Shown here one piece after another: positions 32,619 through 39,747 of a stretch of 64,000 nucleotides of DNA (within the stretch, counting starts at the first letter, position 1; each line of letters opens with the position of its first letter). The DNA is from Paenibacillus sp. MAHUQ-63 (GTDB lineage Bacteria > Bacillota > Bacilli > Paenibacillales > NBRC-103111), in contig NZ_JARADB010000001.1 in NCBI RefSeq assembly GCF_028765165.1, positions 682,001-746,000 on the forward strand. The letters are read 5' to 3'. The position numbers were made by a program, and so were the translations under genes. The notes beneath the pieces are model-generated. The model saw only the letters and a list, made by a program, of their open reading frames with translations, was not told the origin of the DNA and did not search any database.

Positions 32619-32864
32619 CTACTTTTTGAACTTATCTGACGGCGGCCAATCGATATCAAACTCAGTTCGAAGCATGTTCTTAAATTGCTCATTACTACTC
32701 TCTTGCTTCTCAATTAAACGATTGAACGGAATTACGTTATCTGGTTCATCCTCTATGGTGATATGGTAATGATTCGATTCTTCTTTCATTTTGTCTAAGC
32801 GAAACTTCGTTAGTAAAACCGCTGATGCTGCCATCATTCCTGCGCCTAATGGTAATAAAAACAT
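32619..32864 (-). CDS. Membrane-anchored protein, 81 residues
   Basis: MFLLPLGAGMMAASAVLLTK: one N-terminal transmembrane segment, then a soluble acidic domain ending SDKFKK. GGGAGG lies 9 bp before the ATG. It overlaps the next upstream frame by about 120 nt in another frame. Confidence 0.6.
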   Translation of the reverse strand: MFLLPLGAGMMAASAVLLTKFRLDKMKEESNHYHITIEDEPDNVIPFNRLIEKQESSNEQFKNMLRTEFDIDWPPSDKFKK

Positions 32865-32994
32865 CCTTACCATCCTCCCTTTTGATCAGCTTCGCATTTC
32901 TAGTTGGTGCGCATTCTTTGGGATTAGTGGGAATTGAAGCATAAGCTAGAACGCTGCCAGCAAAGATACAGAACCCAGTAAATAGACTAATCAT
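32746..32994 (-). CDS. Hypothetical protein with N-terminal membrane segment, 82 residues
   Basis: MISLFTGFCIFAGSVLAYAS then a basic region. AGGGG is 9 bp upstream. Its second half overlaps the 32864 gene out of frame, so only one frame may be under selection there. Confidence 0.45.
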   Translation of the reverse strand: MISLFTGFCIFAGSVLAYASIPTNPKECAPTRNAKLIKREDGKDVFITIRRRNDGSISGFTNEVSLRQNERRIESLPYHHRG

Positions 32995-32995
32995 G

Positions 32996-33316
32996 TTACT
33001 GTACCCCTAAAACATCGGCGATAAAGTTCCCTACAACGCCAATCTGCCCATCTCCGCCAATGTTTTGAATCAGATCTTTTGCTAAAGAATGCAAGTAGTT
33101 GTGTCCATGTCGCATGGTAAAGTGATAAGTAGATCGACCGAATCCATACAACGATTTTGTAACTACGAACGGTTCTGGATCAGCAAACGCTTTGCCGATT
33201 AATTTAGCGGTGCATAAGTCAGGATTCGTGTCAGCTCCGCATAATTCAATTGCCTTTGCACAATTCGATTGGTCAACAAGCTGCGAACACACCTTAGGAA
33301 CTAAGACGATTTTCAC
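32996..33316 (-). CDS. Cys-containing hypothetical protein, 106 residues
   Basis: MKIVLVPKVCSQLVDQSNCA, with four Cys in the first 35 residues and a C-terminal helical part. The ATG overlaps the upstream stop (ATGA). Unknown; soluble. Confidence 0.62.
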   Translation of the reverse strand: MKIVLVPKVCSQLVDQSNCAKAIELCGADTNPDLCTAKLIGKAFADPEPFVVTKSLYGFGRSTYHFTMRHGHNYLHSLAKDLIQNIGGDGQIGVVGNFIADVLGVQ

Positions 33317-33516
33317 AACATCACCCCGAAGGTATGGGCGATTTCCCCGACTTTATCCCATACCCATTTCAAGCTCACCACAGCTGCAGCCACATCCAAA
33401 ATAATGGTGAAGAATATTGCGAAGTTTTTACCACCCATACTTACGATAAGATTGTTTCCGATGTGGCCGATGATCGCTATGCCTACGATCGATAAAACTT
33501 GAGGAGGGATAATCAT
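33313..33516 (-). CDS. Small two-helix membrane protein, 67 residues
   Basis: MIIPPQVLSIVGIAIIGHIG and FAIFFTIILDVAAAVVSLKW give two transmembrane segments with a short basic loop. GAGGAGG upstream. ATGA overlaps on both sides. Resembles small integral proteins of conjugation-like modules. Confidence 0.65.
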   Translation of the reverse strand: MIIPPQVLSIVGIAIIGHIGNNLIVSMGGKNFAIFFTIILDVAAAVVSLKWVWDKVGEIAHTFGVML

Positions 33517-33635
33517 TTCTTCACCTCATAATGCGTAATCAAAGCCTGACGAATTACCTTCGAAACATCTTTCTCCTTCAACAACTTCTCCAACAGCCAG
33601 CCTTTAACGCGAAATGTAAATCGCTTTTCTTTCAT
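33513..33635 (-). CDS. Small ribbon-helix-helix-like protein, 40 residues
   Basis: MKEKRFTFRVKGWLLEKLLK followed by EKDVSKVIRQALITHYEVKK, a strand-helix-helix pattern like Arc/MetJ repressors. It is coupled to both neighbours by ATGA overlaps. May control this small operon. Confidence 0.6.
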   Translation of the reverse strand: MKEKRFTFRVKGWLLEKLLKEKDVSKVIRQALITHYEVKK

Positions 33636-33808
33636 TTCAGTTCATCCAGGTGCTTCAGAATTTGCGCTTTAATCTCCTCGTTCGTAATCTTCTGACCTTC
33701 AGTGAGCTCCATCGATAAAAGCAAATTTACATCCGCCAACATTTGCTCCAATCCCATGCGCGTTGCCTGCTTGATAAAATTGTTCTCTTGCTGGACCACT
33801 CTTGCCAT
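33632..33808 (-). CDS. Small hypothetical protein, 58 residues
   Basis: MARVVQQENNFIKQATRMGL and an acidic helical rest. The start is chosen for AGAGG 9 bp upstream. First gene of the leftward small-protein cluster, divergent from the 33946 gene. Confidence 0.6.
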   Translation of the reverse strand: MARVVQQENNFIKQATRMGLEQMLADVNLLLSMELTEGQKITNEEIKAQILKHLDELK

Positions 33809-33945
33809 CGTCATCATCCTCTCTTTGTTGTCTGACAATATAGGAATATGTCGAATGCTTGGTCACGTTTCCTATGGTTTTTTATATTTCAGAATAAATT
33901 TTTCATAGATTGTCCATTCTTCATAATAGAAGGAGGATGGATAAT

Positions 33946-34152
33946 ATGTTTGGATTAGGAAAGTCAAGAACAAGGTTTGGAAAATGGTTGGATAAGGAGG
34001 GGATCAAACAAGGGGAACTTCCGGTTAATAAGAATACTGCTTCAAGGTTGTGCAATGACTTGGATTATGAGCCATATGAAGACACCATCATTACAGTCAT
34101 TAGTTTCTTGCGCAAAAAAGGTTATGATGTTACAGTCGAGGATTTTTGGTAA
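33946..34152 (+). CDS. Small Cro-like regulator on the plus strand
   Basis: A 68-residue protein: SRTRFGKWLDKEGIKQGELP then NKNTASRLCNDLDYEPYEDT, with an XRE-like helix-turn-helix layout seen in small phage regulators. AGGAGG upstream. It is divergent from the small-protein/FtsK cluster and probably its repressor. Confidence 0.7.
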   Translation: MFGLGKSRTRFGKWLDKEGIKQGELPVNKNTASRLCNDLDYEPYEDTIITVISFLRKKGYDVTVEDFW

Positions 34153-34156
34153 ATAC

Positions 34157-34189
34157 AAAAAAGCGCCAACTGGATTTCTCCAGTGACGC
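34157..34189 (-). terminator. Terminator of the 34204 gene
   Basis: GCG-CACTGG-loop-CCAGT-CGC stem followed on the minus strand by TTTTTTG; also ends the convergent 33946 gene. Confidence 0.75.
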
Positions 34190-34203
34190 ACATTTATATT
34201 TTT

Positions 34204-34455
34204 TTATAAAGGTTTACCATTCTTAAGTTTGATCGATCGTTTAAAGGCGAAAAAATTAATACCCATCTCAATTTCTTCATCAGACAATTTTATTCCATCA
34301 ATAAGTAAGCCACCTCTTTTCATTATTGGCGTGACTACTTTGCTTACACCAATTTGCTCAACGACAACTTGGTCTTCCAACGTTTCTACAAACCTGTAAC
34401 CTTTCCCGTACAAATGAAAAAATGTTTCAGTCAACTCATCGAATGTGCTGCTCAC
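34204..34455 (-). CDS. Hypothetical protein, 83 residues
   Basis: MSSTFDELTETFFHLYGKGY; mixed alpha/beta with a repeating VVVEQIGVSKVVTP strand region. Follows the 34471 gene after 15 bp. Not recognised. Confidence 0.6.
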   Translation of the reverse strand: MSSTFDELTETFFHLYGKGYRFVETLEDQVVVEQIGVSKVVTPIMKRGGLLIDGIKLSDEEIEMGINFFAFKRSIKLKNGKPL

Positions 34456-34470
34456 TCTTCACACAACCTT

Positions 34471-34905
34471 CTATTCAAAATTGACAAACAATTTACCATC
34501 AATATTTTGTTCTTTCTTCTCAACCGGAGCCGCGGCGATTTTCTTGAACTTACTTTTATCTAAGCGAGCAACGTATTTCCCCAATCGAATTTGCAACTCT
34601 GCCTTAGCTAAGCCTTTCCATAAGCTAAAGTTCTCCTCATAACGCCTAACGTAAATTTTGTAGTCCAGTGTCTCTCCAACTTTCCAGTTCTTGACCACTT
34701 TGACATTGGCGGCTTTTAACCGTTGTTTACACTCTACATGGTCCACTGTAACCATGTCTAGCAGCTCCTGGAACTGATCGGGATGCAAATGTTTAAGTGG
34801 TGTGACTTCGGGAAACCACATGTACTTATCAATCAAATCAAGTAACAAAGGGAGAATTACGTAAGTGCTTATGTCGTCTTGCTCCTCTTTAGTTGTGAAA
34901 CTCAT
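34471..34905 (-). CDS. Hypothetical protein, 144 residues
   Basis: The MSFTTKEEQDDIS start is 7 bp after GGAGGTG. Helical and rich in Lys/Trp (WKVGETLDYKIYVRRYEENF). Forms a two-gene unit with 34204. Function unknown. Confidence 0.62.
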   Translation of the reverse strand: MSFTTKEEQDDISTYVILPLLLDLIDKYMWFPEVTPLKHLHPDQFQELLDMVTVDHVECKQRLKAANVKVVKNWKVGETLDYKIYVRRYEENFSLWKGLAKAELQIRLGKYVARLDKSKFKKIAAAPVEKKEQNIDGKLFVNFE

Positions 34906-35103
34906 CCATAACACCTCCATGAATAAGAACATTCATTCGCGTTTTTGTATTATACACCGTGGACGTAATAGTTATGCAAGTGAAATTTTATGGGAACAAA
35001 AAAGACGAACAGAGGATTAAATGTAAAATTAATGAAACAGTTTGGTAGGATTTGGCGTAGGTATTACAGAAGTGATGAGGATACAAAATGAGGAGGAATT
35101 AAC

Positions 35104-35757
35104 TTGAAGAAGAAACTACTCGTTGCACTAGGACTTTCTGGAATCATCGCGGCTTCTGTCGCAGTCGGGGCATATGCTGCTTCAGATATTAAATTATTTA
35201 TTAACGGGAAATTGATCAATGCAGATTTGCAGATCGTTGATGGAAACAGTTATGTTCCACTTAGAGTGGTAAGCGAATCACTAGGAGCTGATGTTAAGTG
35301 GGATGGGGAGAAAAGGGAAATATCCATCCAGCAAAAGGGTGTATCTGAAACAAAACCAAGCACATCGGCCGACGCCGTTTCTGATACTCCGGATAAATTG
35401 GCAATCGAATTCATCAATACTTTTTTTAACGAGCGTGACAAGACTAAAATGGAGAGCTTTCTAAAAGAAAAAATCCACAACGATACTCAACCGATATATC
35501 AAATGTTAGCTTCTTATGACCTTAAAGAACCTCATGTCTTGCTTGATCCTGAGATTATTGAAACCACAAAGTTTGAAGATAAAGGAACGCAGGTTGATTT
35601 ATTATTGATCAATGCCAAAAATGATTCCGAGCAGAAAAAAGAAGTAATTGCAATGACTAAAGAAGGGAAGTTTTTCATCCTACTCATGTCGGATGCCACA
35701 AGTGAAAATGACAAAAAAGCTTATAGCGAGCTTAGAGTAAAATTCAGTTCAAAATAA
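35104..35757 (+). CDS. Secreted protein with copper-amine-oxidase-N-type domain
   Basis: A 217-residue exported protein. Signal peptide MKKKLLVALGLSGIIAASVAV with an AYA-A cleavage site, followed by IKLFINGKLINADLQIVDGNSYVPLRVVSESLGADVKWDG (stalk-like domain used widely by Paenibacillaceae; residues 28-75) and a helical rest. On the plus strand beside the lysis genes with its own terminator, suggesting lysogenic expression; probably a cell-wall or surface moron. Confidence 0.82.
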   Translation: MKKKLLVALGLSGIIAASVAVGAYAASDIKLFINGKLINADLQIVDGNSYVPLRVVSESLGADVKWDGEKREISIQQKGVSETKPSTSADAVSDTPDKLAIEFINTFFNERDKTKMESFLKEKIHNDTQPIYQMLASYDLKEPHVLLDPEIIETTKFEDKGTQVDLLLINAKNDSEQKKEVIAMTKEGKFFILLMSDATSENDKKAYSELRVKFSSK

Positions 35758-35760
35758 AAA

Positions 35761-35793
35761 ATCCCCCGCCAGCCTTCACGGCCAGTGGGGGAT
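35761..35793. terminator. Bidirectional terminator between the secreted-protein and endolysin genes
   Basis: ATCCCCC-GCCAG...CCAGT-GGGGGAT stem, flanked by A/T runs; ends the 35104 gene (plus) and the late operon (minus). Confidence 0.88.
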
Positions 35794-35802
35794 TCGTTCT
35801 GA

Positions 35803-36552
35803 TTAGGAGTTTTCTTTTGGTTGACCAGAAGCTACACGCAATTCATCTGCAAGGCGGCCAATCTCTAAGTGTGGAGACAATTCGTAAACAGCTTTCAATA
35901 ACTTAATAATTTTGTTTGCATCCTCAACTTTCAGCATCGGTTCTTCCTCCTTCGCCTTCATATTGTTCCATGCTCCTTCATTTCCAAAGCTTTCATTCAG
36001 ATCAACGCCGATACCGTTCAATGTCAGACCTAAACCTTGCGGACCGCAATCGTACTGATAAATATTTGCTTTGTCAGAAACTTTACCATAACTCCATGCT
36101 CGTGTTTGCCAGAAGTGCGAGCAGGCGCTAGCTGCATATACGGCTTCAATAACTGCATAAGAGCCATAAACGCCAGTTGTATAATCCGGAGTGGCTTCAC
36201 TCGCTGCCCGTATATACTCGATCACAGTTGCCATCTGAGAAGCCCTAGCTTCGAAATCCACGGCGAAATAGATGCAGCTGCCGATCGGTTGCCCAACTTG
36301 CTTAGCCACCTGAACAGCTGTTGCTCCGTCAGCCAATCCGGCAGCACGGCCGCCAAGTGCTCGATCAGCAGTTGTTTCGAATACTGAAATGATATCGATG
36401 CCTGCTTTATTTAGAGCCTCAGCTTCTTCTCTCTTCAGTGCTTTCCAACTGCTAGCCGGGACCAAATAACGAGCTGCGAATTGAAAACCATCTGCAGCAA
36501 ACAATACAGCTGTCTTCGCAGTCAATGGAGTTGCACAGTCGAATCCTTTCAT
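35803..36552 (-). CDS. Endolysin with DUF1906-type glycoside-hydrolase-like domain
   Basis: A 249-residue cell-wall hydrolase. N-terminal KGFDCATPLTAKTAVLFAAD and FAVDFEARAS show the TIM-barrel active-site Asp/Glu pattern of the Rv2525c-like (DUF1906) family, as in many Paenibacillus phage lysins. The tail KVEDANKIIKLLKAVYELSP may bind the wall. It follows the holin with a 2-nt gap. Not a signal-peptide protein, consistent with holin-dependent release. Confidence 0.85.
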   Translation of the reverse strand: MKGFDCATPLTAKTAVLFAADGFQFAARYLVPASSWKALKREEAEALNKAGIDIISVFETTADRALGGRAAGLADGATAVQVAKQVGQPIGSCIYFAVDFEARASQMATVIEYIRAASEATPDYTTGVYGSYAVIEAVYAASACSHFWQTRAWSYGKVSDKANIYQYDCGPQGLGLTLNGIGVDLNESFGNEGAWNNMKAKEEEPMLKVEDANKIIKLLKAVYELSPHLEIGRLADELRVASGQPKENS

Positions 36553-36554
36553 TG

Positions 36555-37016
36555 CTACACATCCTTATCTTGTGACGTTCCATCACCTTTTGCCTTAAGT
36601 ACCTGGATCATTTCTTTTAGCTTTGGAGGCATCGGCAGCCCCAGCCGACCATAGTTCTCAGTGATTGAAATAAGCTCATTGGCAAGATAAAAGTAAATGG
36701 CACCAGTCATTAAGACATTGGTGCCAAGTAAGATATCCATCCGATGAGCCAGCACAACCACCACAGCCATGAGGAACTTCTTGAAGATTCCAAGGAAGCC
36801 AACTTTACTGCTCAGTCCTTTTTCCTCTTTGATTGAAGCCCCAATACCCGTAATATAGTCAACCACCATCGCGATAAAGAATAAGCTTAGCAATTCCGAC
36901 CACCCCCCATAGGCATAAGTGAGAATTGCTCCGATTACTCCTGTTGATGTCGTGAGGGCTGCGGCTTGTTGTGTGGATGGCAATCCTAATCCTTCAGCTA
37001 GTATTCTCTTAAACAT
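36555..37016 (-). CDS. Phage holin (holin_4 / toxin-secretion type)
   Basis: A 153-residue membrane protein with four hydrophobic segments (TGVIGAILTYAYGGW, LLSLFFIAMVVDYITGIGAS, FLMAVVVVLAHRMDILLG, GAIYFYLANELISI). The DYITGI motif is the family hallmark. GGGAGAGTGGG precedes the ATG. Next to the endolysin. Confidence 0.92.
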   Translation of the reverse strand: MFKRILAEGLGLPSTQQAAALTTSTGVIGAILTYAYGGWSELLSLFFIAMVVDYITGIGASIKEEKGLSSKVGFLGIFKKFLMAVVVVLAHRMDILLGTNVLMTGAIYFYLANELISITENYGRLGLPMPPKLKEMIQVLKAKGDGTSQDKDV

Positions 37017-37041
37017 GTCCCACTCTCCCGGAAATAGAAAT

Positions 37042-37062
37042 AGCCCCAATCGGATTGGGGCT
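37042..37062. terminator. Hairpin between holin and acyltransferase genes
   Basis: Near-perfect palindrome AGCCCCAAT-CGG-ATTGGGGCT. T-rich but not a clean T run in the minus direction; may separate the acyltransferase unit from lysis. Confidence 0.5.
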
Positions 37063-37083
37063 TACTTTTACCTAAATGAAGTT

Positions 37084-38235
37084 TTAAGCGATCCTGCTTA
37101 ATTTTTCTGCTCCAAGGTGTTTACTTTTCTTCGGTTGAGTCATGATTTTACCTAAATTAATTGATGGATTCTCAATTAAGTAATACATTACGGTCGCTAC
37201 AATAAATGTGAGTGCTATAGATATTCCCGTGATTACTTCCATTGGTAATTTACCATGAAAATAATTAGCGACTGAAAGCGCAACGATCAGGTGGTACAAA
37301 TATAAGCTGTAAGAGATTTTGCCAACAAAACGAATAGGTCTCTTCAACACCAATGAGCTTATAGCTTTTGAGTTGACAAAAAATAAGATAAAAATTGCTG
37401 CTCCAACTGCAATAATCCAATCATTTACGATTAACAAATGAACTATTGATAAATCATTTAAAAACCACCAATTATATGTGTATGCCAAGACACCAGCAAC
37501 CAATAATGTGATTTTCAACGATCTCCCCATTTTAGCATAAATGAGATTCAGATGTTCTCTATTTTTGGCTAATAAAGCCCCTGCGACAAAGAAACCGAAG
37601 TAATGAATAGTATACAAGTAAGACCCTTGTAATTTTGTCGCATCATAATTAAATACTTTAAGAAACGCAACATACAAAACATAAAAGAAAATCGATCCCG
37701 AAACAGATAGAATTAAATTACGTTTCCAACTGAATTTCAAGACTAAAAACATTAACAGTGGGAAAATCAGCGAAATCCTCATTTCATGGACGAGAGACCA
37801 GACAACCATGTTAAACCTGTAACTATCAAATTCTGTTATTAAAACAGCGTGGTTCAATACAAGGTCAGATGAGATTGGTTTGTCAAACCACCCACCTAAT
37901 TTAAAGAAGTCTATTGAATAGAAGCTCTTCATACAGACAATTGCAATAATAACACTGACGGCGTAAGGTAAATAAATTCTACAGATTCGTCTAATTAGAT
38001 AATTTTTATAAATTGGTTTTTTAAAATCATTATTGTAATAAGGTAATGACAGCACAAAGCCACTTAATATAAAGAATAAAATCACTGCTTCATGACCTGC
38101 CCATAACAGATGGAATGGAGTTTTGTCTAATTTATTCATTAGCCAGAAATTCCCCAAGGGCAGTAAATGACAGAATACCACAGTCGCTGCTGCCAATCCT
38201 CTTAATGAATCTAATTCATCGTATCTTTTACTCAT
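37084..38235 (-). CDS. Acyltransferase-3 family membrane O-acyltransferase (moron)
   Basis: A 383-residue protein with about ten transmembrane segments. It begins YDELDSLRGLAAATVVFCHL with the R12/H23 pair characteristic of OafA-type enzymes, which acylate surface glycans. It has its own promoter (38292-38319) and terminator-like hairpin and lies in the lysis-tail boundary where cargo genes are usual. It probably alters surface polysaccharides and phage adsorption in the lysogen (inference). Confidence 0.93.
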   Translation of the reverse strand: MSKRYDELDSLRGLAAATVVFCHLLPLGNFWLMNKLDKTPFHLLWAGHEAVILFFILSGFVLSLPYYNNDFKKPIYKNYLIRRICRIYLPYAVSVIIAIVCMKSFYSIDFFKLGGWFDKPISSDLVLNHAVLITEFDSYRFNMVVWSLVHEMRISLIFPLLMFLVLKFSWKRNLILSVSGSIFFYVLYVAFLKVFNYDATKLQGSYLYTIHYFGFFVAGALLAKNREHLNLIYAKMGRSLKITLLVAGVLAYTYNWWFLNDLSIVHLLIVNDWIIAVGAAIFILFFVNSKAISSLVLKRPIRFVGKISYSLYLYHLIVALSVANYFHGKLPMEVITGISIALTFIVATVMYYLIENPSINLGKIMTQPKKSKHLGAEKLSRIA

Positions 38236-38256
38236 TGCGACCCCCTACATAAAAAT

Positions 38257-38319
38257 TCTTCATAAAGAACGAAATTTGTTCTTCATAAAGAATATAATAA
38301 TTCGGGTTCATAATTCAAG
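38257..38319 (-). promoter_or_regulatory. Promoter and direct repeats upstream of the acyltransferase
   Basis: TTGAAT (38319-38314), 16-bp spacer and TATATT (38297-38292) on the minus strand. TTCTTCATAAAGAA occurs twice at 38257-38270 and 38280-38293, 23 bp apart, overlapping the -10 and the start site. A plus-strand TATAAT at 38294-38299 could serve the small 38403 frame. Confidence 0.5.
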
Positions 38320-38402
38320 TATGAAATTTTGTTCTTAACAATAAACGAATTGTTCTGTATCATGAACATTAAGATTATAGAATGGGTGGTGAATGAATAT
38401 TG

Positions 38403-38540
38403 TTGGATACTACTTTGGTAACATCTTTAGCTATAACTGGGGTAATAGCACTGCTTGCTTACGGCTATAGTACTAAAAAAGAAATGGACAAATTAGATAT
38501 TGACGTTGAAGAAGATCGCACCGAAAGAAATATCTGGTGA
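38403..38540 (+). CDS. Small membrane peptide, 45 residues
   Basis: TTG start after GGTGGTGA; MDTTLVTSLAITGVIALLAY then a charged tail (KKEMDKLDIDVEEDRTERNI). Convergent with the tail-fibre gene and divergent from the acyltransferase. Start codon choice between two TTGs is uncertain. Confidence 0.5.
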   Translation: MDTTLVTSLAITGVIALLAYGYSTKKEMDKLDIDVEEDRTERNIW

Positions 38541-38548
38541 GAACAGTT

Positions 38549-39733
38549 TTAGTAAACCGTTCTTCCGTCTCTTATCATAGCTAACTCCAAACTACGAAGA
38601 ACATTCTTAAACATAGCGTCGTGGCCCGTATCGTTTGGGTGTAAGGAGTCAGCAAGAGTTTGATCAATAGTTTTCCCGCTATACAAACAATAGTCAATTA
38701 TCGCTTGATAATGGGAAATGAACATGTATTCTCTTCTCTTGGCTATTTTTTTATACTCGCTTGACGTATCTTCTTGATGAAATCCAGTTTTGGCATTTTC
38801 ATCACTCGCCCAAACCGGGTTTGGTGCCAAGAGGATTATCCTTTTATGACCAATCTTCGTTTCAACTAAGTTGAGTTGATAATCAAACTTGCTGAAAGTA
38901 GTACTTCTAGGTAGGTTCCTTTCATTAGTTCCGTAACAAATAAAAATTACATCATCGTCAGTCTTTATTAAACTGGGAGTTGTTCTTAAAGCATCAGAAA
39001 CAGAACCATTTACACCCCTGTTTTCTAACCGTCCGACCTTGGTAAATTCAATATCGCTAATACTCAAGTAGGTTTGATTTGGTGTGTGTCCTAGTGATGT
39101 TAAAGTAATTTTCACTATATGATTACCTTCAGTTAAACCGGCAATTAACACTGGTGTAACCGCACTCGCTGTTGATATGTAACAATCAATCACTTGAATG
39201 TCTAAGCCATCAACATTTACTGTTAACTTCCCGCCCTGACTACTAAACGTAGTGTATAGTGTGAACGATGTGCCGTAAAAACTAAATTGTATCCCCAACG
39301 GTGGATTAGTTATCGAACTCACCGGATAAGCAACCAATGCCCCTGTAAAGTCGGGTTGTAAACCACCCAAACGAGTTATATAAGACAAATCAGCCGCGCT
39401 AACTTTTACAGGGTTTCCAGTAACGAATTTTTTAGTGATATGGTCAATTGTTTTAGAAACCCAAGAATTACCTGCACTTGCCCCTGCACCATTAGTTATG
39501 CTATCACCAACAAAAGCGATATTAGCTCGCTTTAACGGGCTTGTAATAACATTAAAAATATCGTCTTTAGCGGAATAGGCACTACTCGTACCGCCACCTC
39601 CGATGCTTACAGGGCTTCCGTGAAACATCAAAACTCCTGTATCTTCCGATAAACTATCCAACACCGTTTTATTGTTGTGTGTATGACTATTAGGGTCAGG
39701 GATAGATTGACCGGACTTCGGTTTTTGCCACAT
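38549..39733 (-). CDS. SGNH/GDSL-type esterase in the tail-fibre region
   Basis: A 394-residue protein. Block I NIAFVGDSITNGAGAS, a GxN block (CYGTNERN) and block V DSLHPND give the Ser, Asn and Asp-His of an SGNH hydrolase. An insertion of about 150 residues between blocks I and III is beta-rich and could bind carbohydrate. Located among host-recognition genes, it probably deacylates host surface glycans during adsorption. Confidence 0.88.
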   Translation of the reverse strand: MWQKPKSGQSIPDPNSHTHNNKTVLDSLSEDTGVLMFHGSPVSIGGGGTSSAYSAKDDIFNVITSPLKRANIAFVGDSITNGAGASAGNSWVSKTIDHITKKFVTGNPVKVSAADLSYITRLGGLQPDFTGALVAYPVSSITNPPLGIQFSFYGTSFTLYTTFSSQGGKLTVNVDGLDIQVIDCYISTASAVTPVLIAGLTEGNHIVKITLTSLGHTPNQTYLSISDIEFTKVGRLENRGVNGSVSDALRTTPSLIKTDDDVIFICYGTNERNLPRSTTFSKFDYQLNLVETKIGHKRIILLAPNPVWASDENAKTGFHQEDTSSEYKKIAKRREYMFISHYQAIIDYCLYSGKTIDQTLADSLHPNDTGHDAMFKNVLRSLELAMIRDGRTVY

Positions 39734-39747
39734 CAATATTACCTCCC

